A stretch of DNA of 54,498 bases from the NCBI RefSeq assembly GCF_013214815.1, contig NZ_JABSPU010000014.1, forward strand, positions 1 to 54,498, read 5' to 3'. The position numbers and the translations under genes were made by a program. Shown in pieces: positions 1-7,666 of the stretch. Under the pieces are notes generated by a model. That model was not told the DNA's origin and searched no databases. It saw nothing but the letters and a program-made list of their open reading frames with translations. Numbering within the stretch: position 1 is the stretch's first letter; every line of letters starts with the position of its first letter. The stretch is from Gilvibacter sp. Its GTDB lineage: Bacteria; Bacteroidota; Bacteroidia; Flavobacteriales; Flavobacteriaceae.

Positions 1-493
1 AGTTCAATCCGGCATCGATACACAAGTTTGCGTGCTCTTCAACAAAGTCACGACCGTGAGTGTTCTTACCTCCAACAGAACAGTAGTACATTCCTTGAGG
101 TCCAGGATATCCACCAATTGGGAACCCTAGAGGAAGTTGTGTGTGCTTGTCCATAATGAAGTACTCCTGCTCAAATCCAAACCAGAAGTCGTTGTCGTCA
201 TCATCAATAGTAGCGCGTGCGTTAGACTCGTGTGGAGTTCCATCCGCATTCAATACCTCTGTCATAACCAGGTACCCGTCTCTACGCGCAGGATCTGGAT
301 AAATTGCTACGGGTTTCAACAAACAGTCAGATGAGTTACCTTCCGCTTGCTTGGTAGAAGAGCCGTCAAAAGACCAAATTGGACAATCTTCCAGGTTTCC
401 ACTGAAATCGTCTACTACTTTAGTCTTGCTTCGCATGTTTTGGGTGGGGTAGTATCCGTCCAACCAAATGTACTCTAGTTTAGATTTACTCAT
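1..493 (-). CDS. glnA: Glutamine synthetase, beta-grasp (GSII-like) type, N-terminal part
   Basis: Partial gene running off the left edge; the ATG is at 493 and about 164 residues are visible. The protein starts MSKSKLEYIWLDGY and contains WSFDGSSTKQAEG, VMTEVLNADGTPHESNAR, FGFEQEYF and the start of a YYCSVGGKN segment. These are hallmarks of the beta-grasp and early catalytic domain of eukaryote-like (GSII) glutamine synthetases found in Bacteroidota. It should convert glutamate, ammonia and ATP to glutamine in the cytoplasm. It is transcribed away from the type III synthetase across a 188-bp control region. The family and start are clear; the C-terminal half is not in view. Confidence 0.93.
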   Translation of the reverse strand, partial: MSKSKLEYIWLDGYYPTQNMRSKTKVVDDFSGNLEDCPIWSFDGSSTKQAEGNSSDCLLKPVAIYPDPARRDGYLVMTEVLNADGTPHESNARATIDDDDNDFWFGFEQEYFIMDKHTQLPLGFPIGGYPGPQGMYYCSVGGKNTHGRDFVEEHANLCIDAGLN

Positions 494-524
494 AATATAT
501 AGCTTCAATATTAAATGAACGATG

Positions 525-532
525 CAAAAGTA
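525..532 (-). promoter_or_regulatory. Candidate -7 element (TACTTTTG) of the GSII gene
   Basis: On the minus strand TACTTTTG matches the Bacteroidota -7 consensus TAnnTTTG, about 30 nt before the ATG at 493. I do not see a convincing TTG -33 element at the right spacing, so the assignment rests on the -7 motif and position. Confidence 0.5.
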
Positions 533-560
533 ATACTCTTTAATGAACCGCTAAAGAAAT

Positions 561-620
561 AGGGGGTAAGTTTTCAACAAAATTGATTATTTTGTTGATA
601 CCCCCTCAATTTTAGGGGGT
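561..620. promoter_or_regulatory. Nested inverted repeats between two glutamine synthetase genes
   Basis: CAACAAAAT (575-583) and ATTTTGTTG (589-597) form a perfect 9-bp inverted repeat with a 5-nt spacer. It is flanked by an outer pair, agggggta (561-568) and taccccct (599-606), and followed by another AGGGGGT (614-620). The element lies between the divergent start codons and overlaps the likely upstream region of both promoters. It could be an operator for a nitrogen regulator or an RNA hairpin; the sequence alone does not decide. Confidence 0.55.
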
Positions 621-658
621 CATTTTATTTTAATCGTAGTTTTGACTGCTTTAAATTG

Positions 659-666
659 TATTTTTG
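659..666 (+). promoter_or_regulatory. Candidate -7 element (TATTTTTG) of glnN
   Basis: TATTTTTG is a perfect TAnnTTTG match. A TTTG at 641-644 lies upstream but closer than the usual spacing. Transcription from this element would start around 672-675, which excludes translation from a TTG at 664 and supports the ATG at 682. Confidence 0.5.
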
Positions 667-681
667 TCAAAAATCAGACCC

Positions 682-2865
682 ATGGCACAGATCAGATTCA
701 ATGCTTTGCAAACCGCACTTCAGCGCAGTACTATTAAGGTAGAAGAAACAGAACGACGCTCCGAACTCTTTGCCAAACATGTATTTAATGATGCAGCCAT
801 GCGTCAATATCTAACATCAGACGCTTATCAGACCATTCAAGCGGCTATAGAAAAGGGAGATAAGATCGATCGGCAAACGGCGGGTCATATTGCCGCTGGG
901 ATGAAGGAGTGGGCCATATCCAAAGGGGCAACTCATTATACACATTGGTTCCAGCCCTTAACGGGATCCACTGCAGAGAAACACGATGCCTTTTTTGAAA
1001 CCCAAGCTGATGGAACCGTTATCGAAAAGCTCGGGGCCAGCCAATTGGTGCAACAAGAACCAGATGCCAGTAGTTTCCCACATGGAGGGATAAGGAACAC
1101 CTTTGAGGCCAGAGGCTATACTGCCTGGGATCCAACCTCCCCAGCGTTTGTATATGGAACTACCCTCTGCGTCCCCACGGTCTTTGTATCCTATACCGGA
1201 GAAGCTTTAGATTACAAAACACCTTTACTTAGAGCGCTCCAAGCGGTTGATGCCGCGGCAACCTCAGTAGCTCGTTATTTTGATAAGAACGTCAGTAAGG
1301 TCAATGCTACTTTGGGATGGGAACAAGAATACTTTTTGATCGATGCTGCCTTGGCGGCATCAAGACCAGATATTATGTTGGCGGGCCGTACCTTATTAGG
1401 TCATGCATCTGCCAAGGGGCAGCAATTGGACGACCATTATTTTGGCTCGATCCCATCACGAGCCTTGAACTTTATGCGCGAATTGGAACATGAATGCATG
1501 CTTTTGGGTGTTCCGGTAAAAACGCGTCACAATGAGGTGGCGCCCAATCAATTTGAGTTGGCCCCCATATTTGAAGAAGCCAATTTGGCGGTAGATCACA
1601 ACTCCTTATTAATGGACGTTATGGATAAGGTGGCTAAGCGTCATCATTTTAAGGTCTTGTTCCATGAAAAACCTTTTGCAGGAATTAACGGTTCAGGAAA
1701 ACACAATAACTGGTCGCTGCAAACCAACACTGGTGTGAATCTACTGAGTCCTGGAAGCACGCCGATGAAGAACCTTCAGTTCCTTACCTTCTTTATTAAT
1801 ACCATTAAGGCTGTCAATACTCATGAAGCGCTTTTGCGCGCTTCAATAGCCAGTGCAGGAAATGATCACAGGCTAGGAGCCAATGAGGCGCCTCCTGCGA
1901 TAATCTCGGTCTTTATAGGTTCACAACTCACGGCTGTGCTTGACGAACTGGAAAAAGTAACCAGTGGGAAATTGTCTCCGCAGGAAAAAACAGAACTCAA
2001 ACTCAACGTAGTAGGGAAGATCCCAGAGATCTTATTGGACAATACAGACCGCAACAGAACTTCTCCTTTTGCCTTTACCGGGAATAAATTTGAATTCCGA
2101 GCTGTGGGTAGTAGCGCCAACTGCGCGAACTCCATGACCGTACTCAATGCAATTGTTGCCAAACAACTTCAAGACTTTAAGCTTGAGGTCGACGCCCTTA
2201 TTGATACTAAGGGTATGAAAAAGGACGATGCGATCTTTAATGTTCTGAGAGAATATATAAAGGACGCCAAGCGCATTCGTTTTGAAGGTGATGGTTATGG
2301 AGATGCTTGGGAAAAGGAAGCTAAAAAACGCAAACTCTCAAATGCTAAGAATACTCCAGAAGCGCTTAAGGCCAAAATAAGTGATTCGACTGTATCGCTT
2401 TTTGAGTCTTTAGGGATATTGAGTAAGACAGAAGTTGAAGCGCGTTATGAGATCGAAATGGAGGAGTATGCCCTACGCATTCAGATCGAAGCGAGAGTGC
2501 TTGGAGATATTGCCCGAAACCATGTTGTTCCTACAGCCATCAGGTATCAGAATGTTTTGCTCGAGAATATTTCAGGTTTAAAAGTTGTGTACGGCAAAAC
2601 CATAAACAAATATACCGAAGAACCTTTGCGCCTTCTTGAGCAGATATCGGGCTATATTCGGGAGATCAATCAAGAGGTTGCCGCGATGATCGAGGCTCGG
2701 AAGCAGGCAAATGTGCTCAATGCAAGTGAAAAGGCTATGGCTTACTGTAAGACTGTACTCCCTCATATTCAGTCAATTAGGAAGAATTGTGACAAATTAG
2801 AACTGTTGGTCGATGATCAACTTTGGCCGCTAACCAAGTACAGAGAACTGCTTTTCACGAATTAG
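682..2865 (+). CDS. glnN: Glutamine synthetase type III (GlnN)
   Basis: About 727 residues, the usual size for the large GSIII class and roughly 1.5-2 times GSI or GSII. GSIII features include WFQPLTGSTAEKHDAF, GLEQEYF-like WEQEYFLID, HNEVAPNQFELAPIFEEANLAVDHN, the catalytic FAGINGSGKHNNWS segment, NEAPPAIISVFIG and RNRTSPFAFTGNKFEFRAVGSS. It makes glutamine from glutamate and ammonia as a dodecamer in the cytoplasm. I chose the ATG at 682 (MAQIRFNALQ) over an in-frame TTG at 664 because that TTG lies inside the probable -7 promoter box. Two divergent synthetases of different classes suggest different expression conditions. Confidence 0.95.
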   Translation: MAQIRFNALQTALQRSTIKVEETERRSELFAKHVFNDAAMRQYLTSDAYQTIQAAIEKGDKIDRQTAGHIAAGMKEWAISKGATHYTHWFQPLTGSTAEKHDAFFETQADGTVIEKLGASQLVQQEPDASSFPHGGIRNTFEARGYTAWDPTSPAFVYGTTLCVPTVFVSYTGEALDYKTPLLRALQAVDAAATSVARYFDKNVSKVNATLGWEQEYFLIDAALAASRPDIMLAGRTLLGHASAKGQQLDDHYFGSIPSRALNFMRELEHECMLLGVPVKTRHNEVAPNQFELAPIFEEANLAVDHNSLLMDVMDKVAKRHHFKVLFHEKPFAGINGSGKHNNWSLQTNTGVNLLSPGSTPMKNLQFLTFFINTIKAVNTHEALLRASIASAGNDHRLGANEAPPAIISVFIGSQLTAVLDELEKVTSGKLSPQEKTELKLNVVGKIPEILLDNTDRNRTSPFAFTGNKFEFRAVGSSANCANSMTVLNAIVAKQLQDFKLEVDALIDTKGMKKDDAIFNVLREYIKDAKRIRFEGDGYGDAWEKEAKKRKLSNAKNTPEALKAKISDSTVSLFESLGILSKTEVEARYEIEMEEYALRIQIEARVLGDIARNHVVPTAIRYQNVLLENISGLKVVYGKTINKYTEEPLRLLEQISGYIREINQEVAAMIEARKQANVLNASEKAMAYCKTVLPHIQSIRKNCDKLELLVDDQLWPLTKYRELLFTN

Positions 2866-3366
2866 ATAAGTAGAACTACGTAGTTCTACGTGTTGTACGA
2901 AAACGATTTCGTGGTTTTGTAGGAATTAACAAAAATTTAACATTTTTAAATATTGAAAGATATTGGTTTTTCGCCGAGAAAATTAGGTCAGAGGTCGGCA
3001 TATTCTCACCCTTGCGTAGGTTTTGTCCTACAATTTAAACCTTCGAGAAAATCAACAGGATTTATCCTCTTTTTCTGACGTGGAATCTTTCCTATATTTA
3101 ATCCGCTATTAAAAGCAAATTCCCCATGGAGCGCTTGAAAAAACGAGAAGTCATGCGCTACTAACATCAACACATCCCAAATTTAATTCCGGACTGAATG
3201 TAAAAAGGTCTTGAGTTAACTTACTGAAAAACAATTAATTAAATCATCGCAAAAAGCGTGCAGGGATACTTATTGTCAAATATTACCAAACACTTTCTCT
3301 CACGCACGAGCGATACCTTAATAATGAATACTAATTCCTAATCCTTATACTTTAAATCAAACAATT
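2866..3366. other. 500-bp gene-free leader region of the curli locus, with palindromes
   Basis: No credible gene is present; the longest ATG reading frame I noticed is 12 codons near 3127. After glnN there is a perfect 20-bp palindrome (2870-2889) and a second hairpin with ACGAAA/TTTCGT arms (2897-2912), either of which may end glnN transcription. A GTAGG/CCTAC inverted repeat sits at 3016-3031. The rest is A/T-rich and leads to the curlin start at 3367. Its length is exceptional for this compact window and suggests complex control or a long 5' untranslated region of the curli transcript. Confidence 0.6.
2870..2889. repeat. Perfect 20-bp palindrome downstream of glnN
   Basis: GTAGAACTAC followed directly by its reverse complement GTAGTTCTAC, starting 5 nt after the glnN stop. 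As RNA it would form a hairpin with almost no loop and no T-tract follows. A protein-binding site is therefore as likely as a terminator. Confidence 0.6.
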
Positions 3367-4491
3367 ATGAAAAAAGTAATTTTAAGCGCAGCAGCACTAT
3401 TGATTGGAACTGTGGGTTTTGCACAGATGAACAATAGTGATGTATTCCAGGACGGTAATGCAAACGCATCTACTGTTACTCAAACTGGATTCATGAACAA
3501 CTCTGACGTTGACCAAATTGGTGATGCTAACAACTCTCTAGTAGAGCAAAGTGGTACTACCAACGATTCTGACGTTGATCAAATTGGTAACAACAACCAA
3601 TTCCGTACTACTCAGTCGGGAACTGACAACGACTCTAACACTTACCAAGAAGGTAATGGAAACCAAGGTGGTGGTACTGGACTAATCTGGGGTACTTACC
3701 AAACTGGTGAGCGCAACTTAGCCAACACTACTTCATTGGGTGACGGAAACAACGCTGGTACTCGTCAAGACGGTGCAGACAACGTTTCTGACATTTTCCA
3801 AGACGGTGTAGGAAACATCGCTAACGGAGGTTTCTGGGGTGTTTACCAAACAGGTGATGAAAACAACGCTGATGTTGACCAAACTGGTAACAACAACGTT
3901 ATGGACAACCTAAGACAAAACGGTCTTCAGAACCAATTCAAGATCACTCAAAATGGTGACTCTAACACGGCTTCTTCTCTACAAGACGGTGAGCGTAACC
4001 TAGGTGGTGGTACTAGCCTTATCTGGGGTATCAACCAGCAAGGAGACATGAACACCGCTACTAACTCGTCTATCGGAAACGACAACAACTCTGGTACTGG
4101 ACAGTACGGAAACATGAACGTTTCTGCTATCGAGCAAGTTGGTGACATGAACGACGCTAACGGAGGATTCTTCGGAAACTACCAAGTAGGTGACGGAAAC
4201 AGCGCTTACATCGGACAGTTCGGAGACTTGAACGACGCTCAGAACACTTCTATCGGAAACGACAACATCGCTAACGCTACTCAGACTGGAGACCAAAACG
4301 TTTCTACTGCTGACCAAGCTGGTGACTTGAACGAGTCTTACGTTACTCAAGACGGATTCAACAACATGTCTGATGTTGACCAAATTGGTAACTCTAACAT
4401 GAGCACAGTTTCTCAAAACGGAACTCAGCACATGTCAGTTGTTCTTCAGCAGGGTAACGGAAACATGAGCTCTGTAACTCAAAACGACTAA
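3367..4491 (+). CDS. Curlin-type amyloid subunit 1 (CsgA-like, 30 repeat units)
   Basis: 374 residues. A signal peptide (MKKVILSAAALLIGTVGFAQ) is followed only by repeats. From residue 22 I count 30 units of the pattern N-x5-Q-x-G-x-x, mostly 11 residues, matching half of the E. coli CsgA strand-loop-strand repeat. Four units are longer: at residues 99 and 211 with a GGGTxLIWG insert, and at 150 and 262 with GGFWG or GGFFG. They recur nine units apart, so units 6-14 and 15-23 form a duplicated block. It should be exported and polymerise as a cell-surface amyloid fibre. AAC and other C-ending codons dominate, suggesting high expression. First gene of the csg locus and probably the major subunit. 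Confidence 0.9.
   Translation: MKKVILSAAALLIGTVGFAQMNNSDVFQDGNANASTVTQTGFMNNSDVDQIGDANNSLVEQSGTTNDSDVDQIGNNNQFRTTQSGTDNDSNTYQEGNGNQGGGTGLIWGTYQTGERNLANTTSLGDGNNAGTRQDGADNVSDIFQDGVGNIANGGFWGVYQTGDENNADVDQTGNNNVMDNLRQNGLQNQFKITQNGDSNTASSLQDGERNLGGGTSLIWGINQQGDMNTATNSSIGNDNNSGTGQYGNMNVSAIEQVGDMNDANGGFFGNYQVGDGNSAYIGQFGDLNDAQNTSIGNDNIANATQTGDQNVSTADQAGDLNESYVTQDGFNNMSDVDQIGNSNMSTVSQNGTQHMSVVLQQGNGNMSSVTQND
3595..4263 (+). repeat. Higher-order tandem duplication inside curlin 1
   Basis: Units 6-14 (residues 77-188, bases 3595-3930) and 15-23 (residues 189-299, bases 3931-4263) align unit by unit. NQFRTTQ pairs with NQFKITQ, the LIWG insert with the LIWG insert, NNAGTRQ with NNSGTGQ, NVSDIFQ with NVSAIEQ, and GGFWG with GGFFG. 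Confidence 0.75.
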
Positions 4492-4518
4492 TTATTATTA
4501 ATTGATCTTAGGTTTGAT

Positions 4519-4545
4519 CTGCTACCTGCACCAGGCAGGTAGTAG
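4519..4545 (+). promoter_or_regulatory. Intercistronic hairpin between the two curlin genes
   Basis: CTACCTGC (4522-4529) pairs with GCAGGTAG (4535-4542) across a 5-nt loop. The stem extends three more pairs to 4519/4545, one of them G-T. It lies 28 nt after the first curlin stop and has no T-tract, so an mRNA 3'-end stabiliser or processing site fits better than a terminator. It could set different levels for the two subunits. Confidence 0.6.
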
Positions 4546-4606
4546 TTCAAATCAGATCGTAATTATGGTCTAAGCAGGAAACTGCTATTTCCCACATTTT
4601 ATATTT

Positions 4607-5863
4607 ATGAAAAAAGTAATTTTAAGTGCATTTGCCTTGTTGTTCGCAGCGACGTCTTTCGCCCAAATGAACAACAGTACCGTAACGCAAACTGGTAATA
4701 TGAATGGTTCTACTGTGAACCAAACTGGTTATATGAACGGTTCTACTGTTGATCAAGTTGGTGATGAAAACACATCTGATGTGGATCAAACCGGAGCGCT
4801 AAACGCAAATGATACAGATCAACTAGGTAACAACAACGTATCTGATGTTGATCAAATTGGAAATGGTAACTCTGCCAATACGTATCAAGGTTTTGACGCA
4901 GGTGCATCTATCAACGATGATAACTATTCTAAGATTTATCAAGAAGGAGACGACAACGAAGCAAATGTGAACCAATTTGGTGATGCTGATGGTGACGGAT
5001 CTGATGGTAACTACGGATGGATCAGACAAGAAGGAAACGGTAACACTTCTAATGTCACTCAAGAAGGAGATGGCAATATTGGTGAAAACCGTCAAATCGG
5101 AGACGATAACGAGTCCGATATCCTTCAACAAGGTGATGACAACTACGCTGGAAGCGATCAGCAAGGTAATGACAACGACAACGACCAAGATCAACTTGGA
5201 AACGATAACGTTGCTGAGAGCCAACAGTTTGGTAATGACAACACCAATGATATGAACCAAACAGGTAATGATAACTACGCTGGAGCTGGTCAGTATGGAG
5301 ACAACAACCTTAGCGTTACTACACAAACCGGTAACGATAACCTTGGTTTCAATATTCAGGACGGAAACTTCAACGGTAGTTTTCAAGCCCAAACAGGTAA
5401 CGATAACTGGTCTGAAGTATACCAAACTGGAAACGCTAACGGTTCTTTAGTTAACCAAAATGGAAACGACAACTACTCATATGTTGTACAACTTGGAGAC
5501 AATAACACTTCTGGAGTTGCCCAAATCGGTGACGAGAACGAGTCTGACGTTTACCAAGAAGGATTGCTAAACAACAGCAGTGTTCTTCAAAGTGGATTCA
5601 GCAATGACAGTTTCGTAACCCAAGTGGGAATCGGAAACTTCAGTGATGTGAAGCAATTTGGAGACGAGAACTTCAGCGATGTTGATCAATTTGGAGATGG
5701 AAACATTTCTGGAGTGATCCAAACTGGAGACATGAACCAAAGTGTTGTTAGCCAAACTGGTGACTTCAATACAAGTACTGTTACTCAAAACGGGTTTGGA
5801 CACATGAGTGTTGTAACTCAAGTTGGTAATGGAAACTCGTCTATCGTTACTCAAAACGACTAA
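4607..5863 (+). CDS. Curlin-type amyloid subunit 2 (CsgA-like, 35 repeat units)
   Basis: 418 residues. The signal peptide (MKKVILSAFALLFAATSFAQ) is nearly that of curlin 1. About 35 units of N-x5-Q-x-G-x-x follow from residue 22. The protein is very acidic, with many QxGND and QxGDD turns. Units 7-9 are irregular: unit 7 has a GFDAGASIN insert and unit 9 a DADGDGSDG insert (residues 126-134) that fits a DxDxDG calcium loop. Both curlins end in the same cap, HMSVV-x-Q-x-GNGN followed by VTQND. Likely a second fibre subunit, downstream in the same operon. Paralogy with curlin 1 is certain; which is major is unknown. Confidence 0.9.
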   Translation: MKKVILSAFALLFAATSFAQMNNSTVTQTGNMNGSTVNQTGYMNGSTVDQVGDENTSDVDQTGALNANDTDQLGNNNVSDVDQIGNGNSANTYQGFDAGASINDDNYSKIYQEGDDNEANVNQFGDADGDGSDGNYGWIRQEGNGNTSNVTQEGDGNIGENRQIGDDNESDILQQGDDNYAGSDQQGNDNDNDQDQLGNDNVAESQQFGNDNTNDMNQTGNDNYAGAGQYGDNNLSVTTQTGNDNLGFNIQDGNFNGSFQAQTGNDNWSEVYQTGNANGSLVNQNGNDNYSYVVQLGDNNTSGVAQIGDENESDVYQEGLLNNSSVLQSGFSNDSFVTQVGIGNFSDVKQFGDENFSDVDQFGDGNISGVIQTGDMNQSVVSQTGDFNTSTVTQNGFGHMSVVTQVGNGNSSIVTQND

Positions 5864-5910
5864 TTAGAAGTTTGAAATCCTTTTAAGGGTTTCTCCTATA
5901 TATTATAATT

Positions 5911-5937
5911 GGGCGTGTTTTTTAACAGAACACGCCC
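5911..5937 (+). terminator. Hairpin after curlin 2 (probable partial terminator)
   Basis: GGGCGTGTT (5911-5919) pairs perfectly with AACACGCCC (5929-5937); a T-run lies in the loop rather than after the stem. It separates the abundant subunit genes from the secretion genes and may lower expression of the latter. Confidence 0.6.
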
Positions 5938-5975
5938 ATTATAACGTTAATTAATTATGTAAATTAACGCTGATT

Positions 5976-6470
5976 ATGAAAAAAGAAATTCGAATCCTAT
6001 TGTTTATGCTTGTTTTCTCTATTGGAGGTATGCAGGCTCAAACTTATGCTGATGAGACCAATACTGCGCAAGAGCAGGAGGTTTTGTCACAGACTCTGCA
6101 GCAAAACACCGAGGTAGCTATTGCAGCTCAATCAAGCAATACAGTTTTTATCGATCAAATTGGAGAGAACAATAATGTTCGAATAGATAACTCAGCGCTG
6201 CAAAGTAATTTTGCAATCACTCAAATTGGACAGGATAATATTGTCAATCTTCAATTGCGTGCGGACTTGATCAATCAACAAGTTGTACAACGTGGGACAA
6301 ATCATCTAGTTAACGACTTTAGCCTAAACAGTCGTGTGCATAATTTGACCATCGTACAAGAAGGAGAAAGTCAAAACTTTGTCTTTCACGGAGGTAATAG
6401 TATTACTGAAGACATGAAGGTTTCTATGCAAGGTCAAAACCAATCCATCATCGTTCGAAGTTTTAATTAA
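5976..6470 (+). CDS. Small curlin-repeat protein, CsgB-like candidate nucleator
   Basis: 164 residues. A signal peptide ends near GGMQAQ, then a non-repeat segment of about 35 residues, then degenerate curlin units such as FIDQIGENNNV, AITQIGQDNIV, VVQRGTNHLV, IVQEGESQNF and VSMQGQNQSI. The units are fewer, more hydrophobic and less regular than in the two large curlins, as in CsgB compared with CsgA. By position and repeat decay I infer a nucleator or fibre anchor; E. coli CsgB is of similar size. It starts the secretion-gene segment and is followed after 3 nt by the CsgE-like gene. Exact orthology to CsgB is not proven. Confidence 0.75.
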   Translation: MKKEIRILLFMLVFSIGGMQAQTYADETNTAQEQEVLSQTLQQNTEVAIAAQSSNTVFIDQIGENNNVRIDNSALQSNFAITQIGQDNIVNLQLRADLINQQVVQRGTNHLVNDFSLNSRVHNLTIVQEGESQNFVFHGGNSITEDMKVSMQGQNQSIIVRSFN

Positions 6471-6473
6471 ACC

Positions 6474-7253
6474 ATGAACTACTCAGGACAAAGACGATAC
6501 TACTTATCGGTCGTCCTGATGTTATTCTCAGGGCTGACACTAGCCCAGATCTACAATAAAGAAATTGCGGCCAAGCTCGACGTTTCATTCAACGACGAGT
6601 TTATCAATATCGTTGCTTCCGGAGAGAACAAAACGGCTATTGATCAATCCTTGCGTTATGTGATGTCTGGGTTCGTTCAAATGGATGACGGCAGCTCTGT
6701 CAAAGAAGACAAGGAAGAGCGCTTTGTTTTGTCCGCTGGTGAAAAACGCAATTTGAACAGCATTACCTTACCCAGAAGGGATGAACGGAGAAAGATCATC
6801 CTACTTTTGATCTATGACGAGAACGACAAGATAGTAGGGAAGGATCGAGTGGTTTTCTTTGGAGACGATCAAAATGATCCTGACCTTTTCAAATTCGAGA
6901 CTGAAGAAGTCAAGAACGAACAAGAACTCAATGACGAACCAGACGGTATTGTTCTTACCGGTCTTGTGATTGAGAATACCAAGACCAGACCCGCTCGCGA
7001 CTTTTATCGCGAATATTACGCGAACTACTTGAGAAAGAATGTAAATTCAGAGTTCATCATAACCATCGAGGAACTCCTGGCTTTAGGAACAAATACTAAG
7101 GTAGAGGTCAAGGTTGGAGAGACGCTTGTTTGGCAGTTTTTTGTAAACCCTAGAAGCGACTACATCAAAGAAATGGCAGACATTGCACTTAGTCGGACAA
7201 TTAGGTACTTACAACAGCAAAAACGGGATCAAAATAACATAAAAAAATATTAG
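6474..7253 (+). CDS. csgE: Curli assembly factor CsgE with an extra N-terminal CsgH-like domain
   Basis: 259 residues with a signal peptide ending near LTLAQ. The C-terminal part (about 155-245) matches CsgE: LVIENTKTRPARDFYREYY, then a beta segment ending VGETLVWQFFVNPRSDYIKEMADIA, like the E. coli DFYRAFSDKW and VIFQTFLFPLKRDFEK regions. CsgE is the periplasmic cap of the CsgG pore. E. coli CsgE is only about 130 residues. The extra domain here (about 26-135) has a beta pattern with SGFVQMDDGSSVKEDKEERFVLSAGEKRNLNSITL. This resembles CsgH, the curlin-binding anti-amyloid chaperone of alphaproteobacteria. The CsgE part is firm; the CsgH part is inference. Confidence 0.85.
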   Translation: MNYSGQRRYYLSVVLMLFSGLTLAQIYNKEIAAKLDVSFNDEFINIVASGENKTAIDQSLRYVMSGFVQMDDGSSVKEDKEERFVLSAGEKRNLNSITLPRRDERRKIILLLIYDENDKIVGKDRVVFFGDDQNDPDLFKFETEEVKNEQELNDEPDGIVLTGLVIENTKTRPARDFYREYYANYLRKNVNSEFIITIEELLALGTNTKVEVKVGETLVWQFFVNPRSDYIKEMADIALSRTIRYLQQQKRDQNNIKKY

Positions 7254-7262
7254 CTTTAACCC

Positions 7263-7655
7263 ATGAGGATTTTACTAACGCTTTTACTCTTTGGGATCGC
7301 TCAATCTGTCTTTGGACAAGAGTTGGTTTATCGAGCTGTAAACCCTGCATTTGGCGGGGATACCTTCAACTACAACTGGTTGCTGAACTCAGCAAACGCG
7401 CAAAACGGTTTCAACGACCGGTCGCTTCGTGAAGACCTATCCACGCTTGATGACTTTGCAGAAAGCATTAACCGACAGGTGTTGGGCCAATTAACACGAA
7501 GTTTATTCACCGCTCAATTAGGAGATGGTCTCGAAGCAGGTACCTACAGTTTTGGTACCCTAGCTCTTGAGATTTTCGATTCTGCGGAAGGCCTTGTAGT
7601 GAATATTCTCGACACTTCCACGGGTGAGCAAACCCAAATAGTCATACCTAACTAG
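7263..7655 (+). CDS. csgF: Curli assembly factor CsgF
   Basis: 130 residues, the normal CsgF size, with a signal peptide ending at VFGQ. The mature start ELVYRAVNPAFGGDTFNYNWLLNSANAQN closely follows the E. coli CsgF pattern of FRNPNFGG, a short insert, then FLLNSAQAQN, the part that inserts into the CsgG pore. The middle (LDDFAESINRQVLGQL) and end (LVVNILDTSTGEQTQIVI) also follow the family. CsgF sits at the outer face of CsgG and couples secretion to nucleation. It lies 9 nt after csgE and 11 nt before csgG, with the order E-F-G as in E. coli. Confidence 0.92.
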   Translation: MRILLTLLLFGIAQSVFGQELVYRAVNPAFGGDTFNYNWLLNSANAQNGFNDRSLREDLSTLDDFAESINRQVLGQLTRSLFTAQLGDGLEAGTYSFGTLALEIFDSAEGLVVNILDTSTGEQTQIVIPN

Positions 7656-7666
7656 ATAAATAAGTA

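Noticed and set aside
137-334. Plus-strand open frame opposite the glutamine synthetase
   Set aside because: It is antisense to clear GSII coding sequence and has no recognisable features.
664-681. TTG at 664 as the glnN start
   Set aside because: It overlaps the TATTTTTG promoter box; the ATG at 682 fits the family N-terminus.
2990-3020. Sigma-54 type promoter before the curli genes
   Set aside because: A GG and a GC resembling the -24/-12 elements are present, but the spacing between them is wrong.
4000-5425. Long minus-strand open frames opposite both curlin genes (4000-4431 and 4823-5425)
   Set aside because: They are shadows of the repetitive coding sequence: the antisense proteins are periodic, rich in Val, Ser and Ile, and have no start signals or family features.
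3430-5860. About 33-nt periodic repeats resembling a CRISPR array
   Set aside because: The periodicity is that of 11-residue curlin units in an open frame; the DNA copies are diverged and no cas genes are present.
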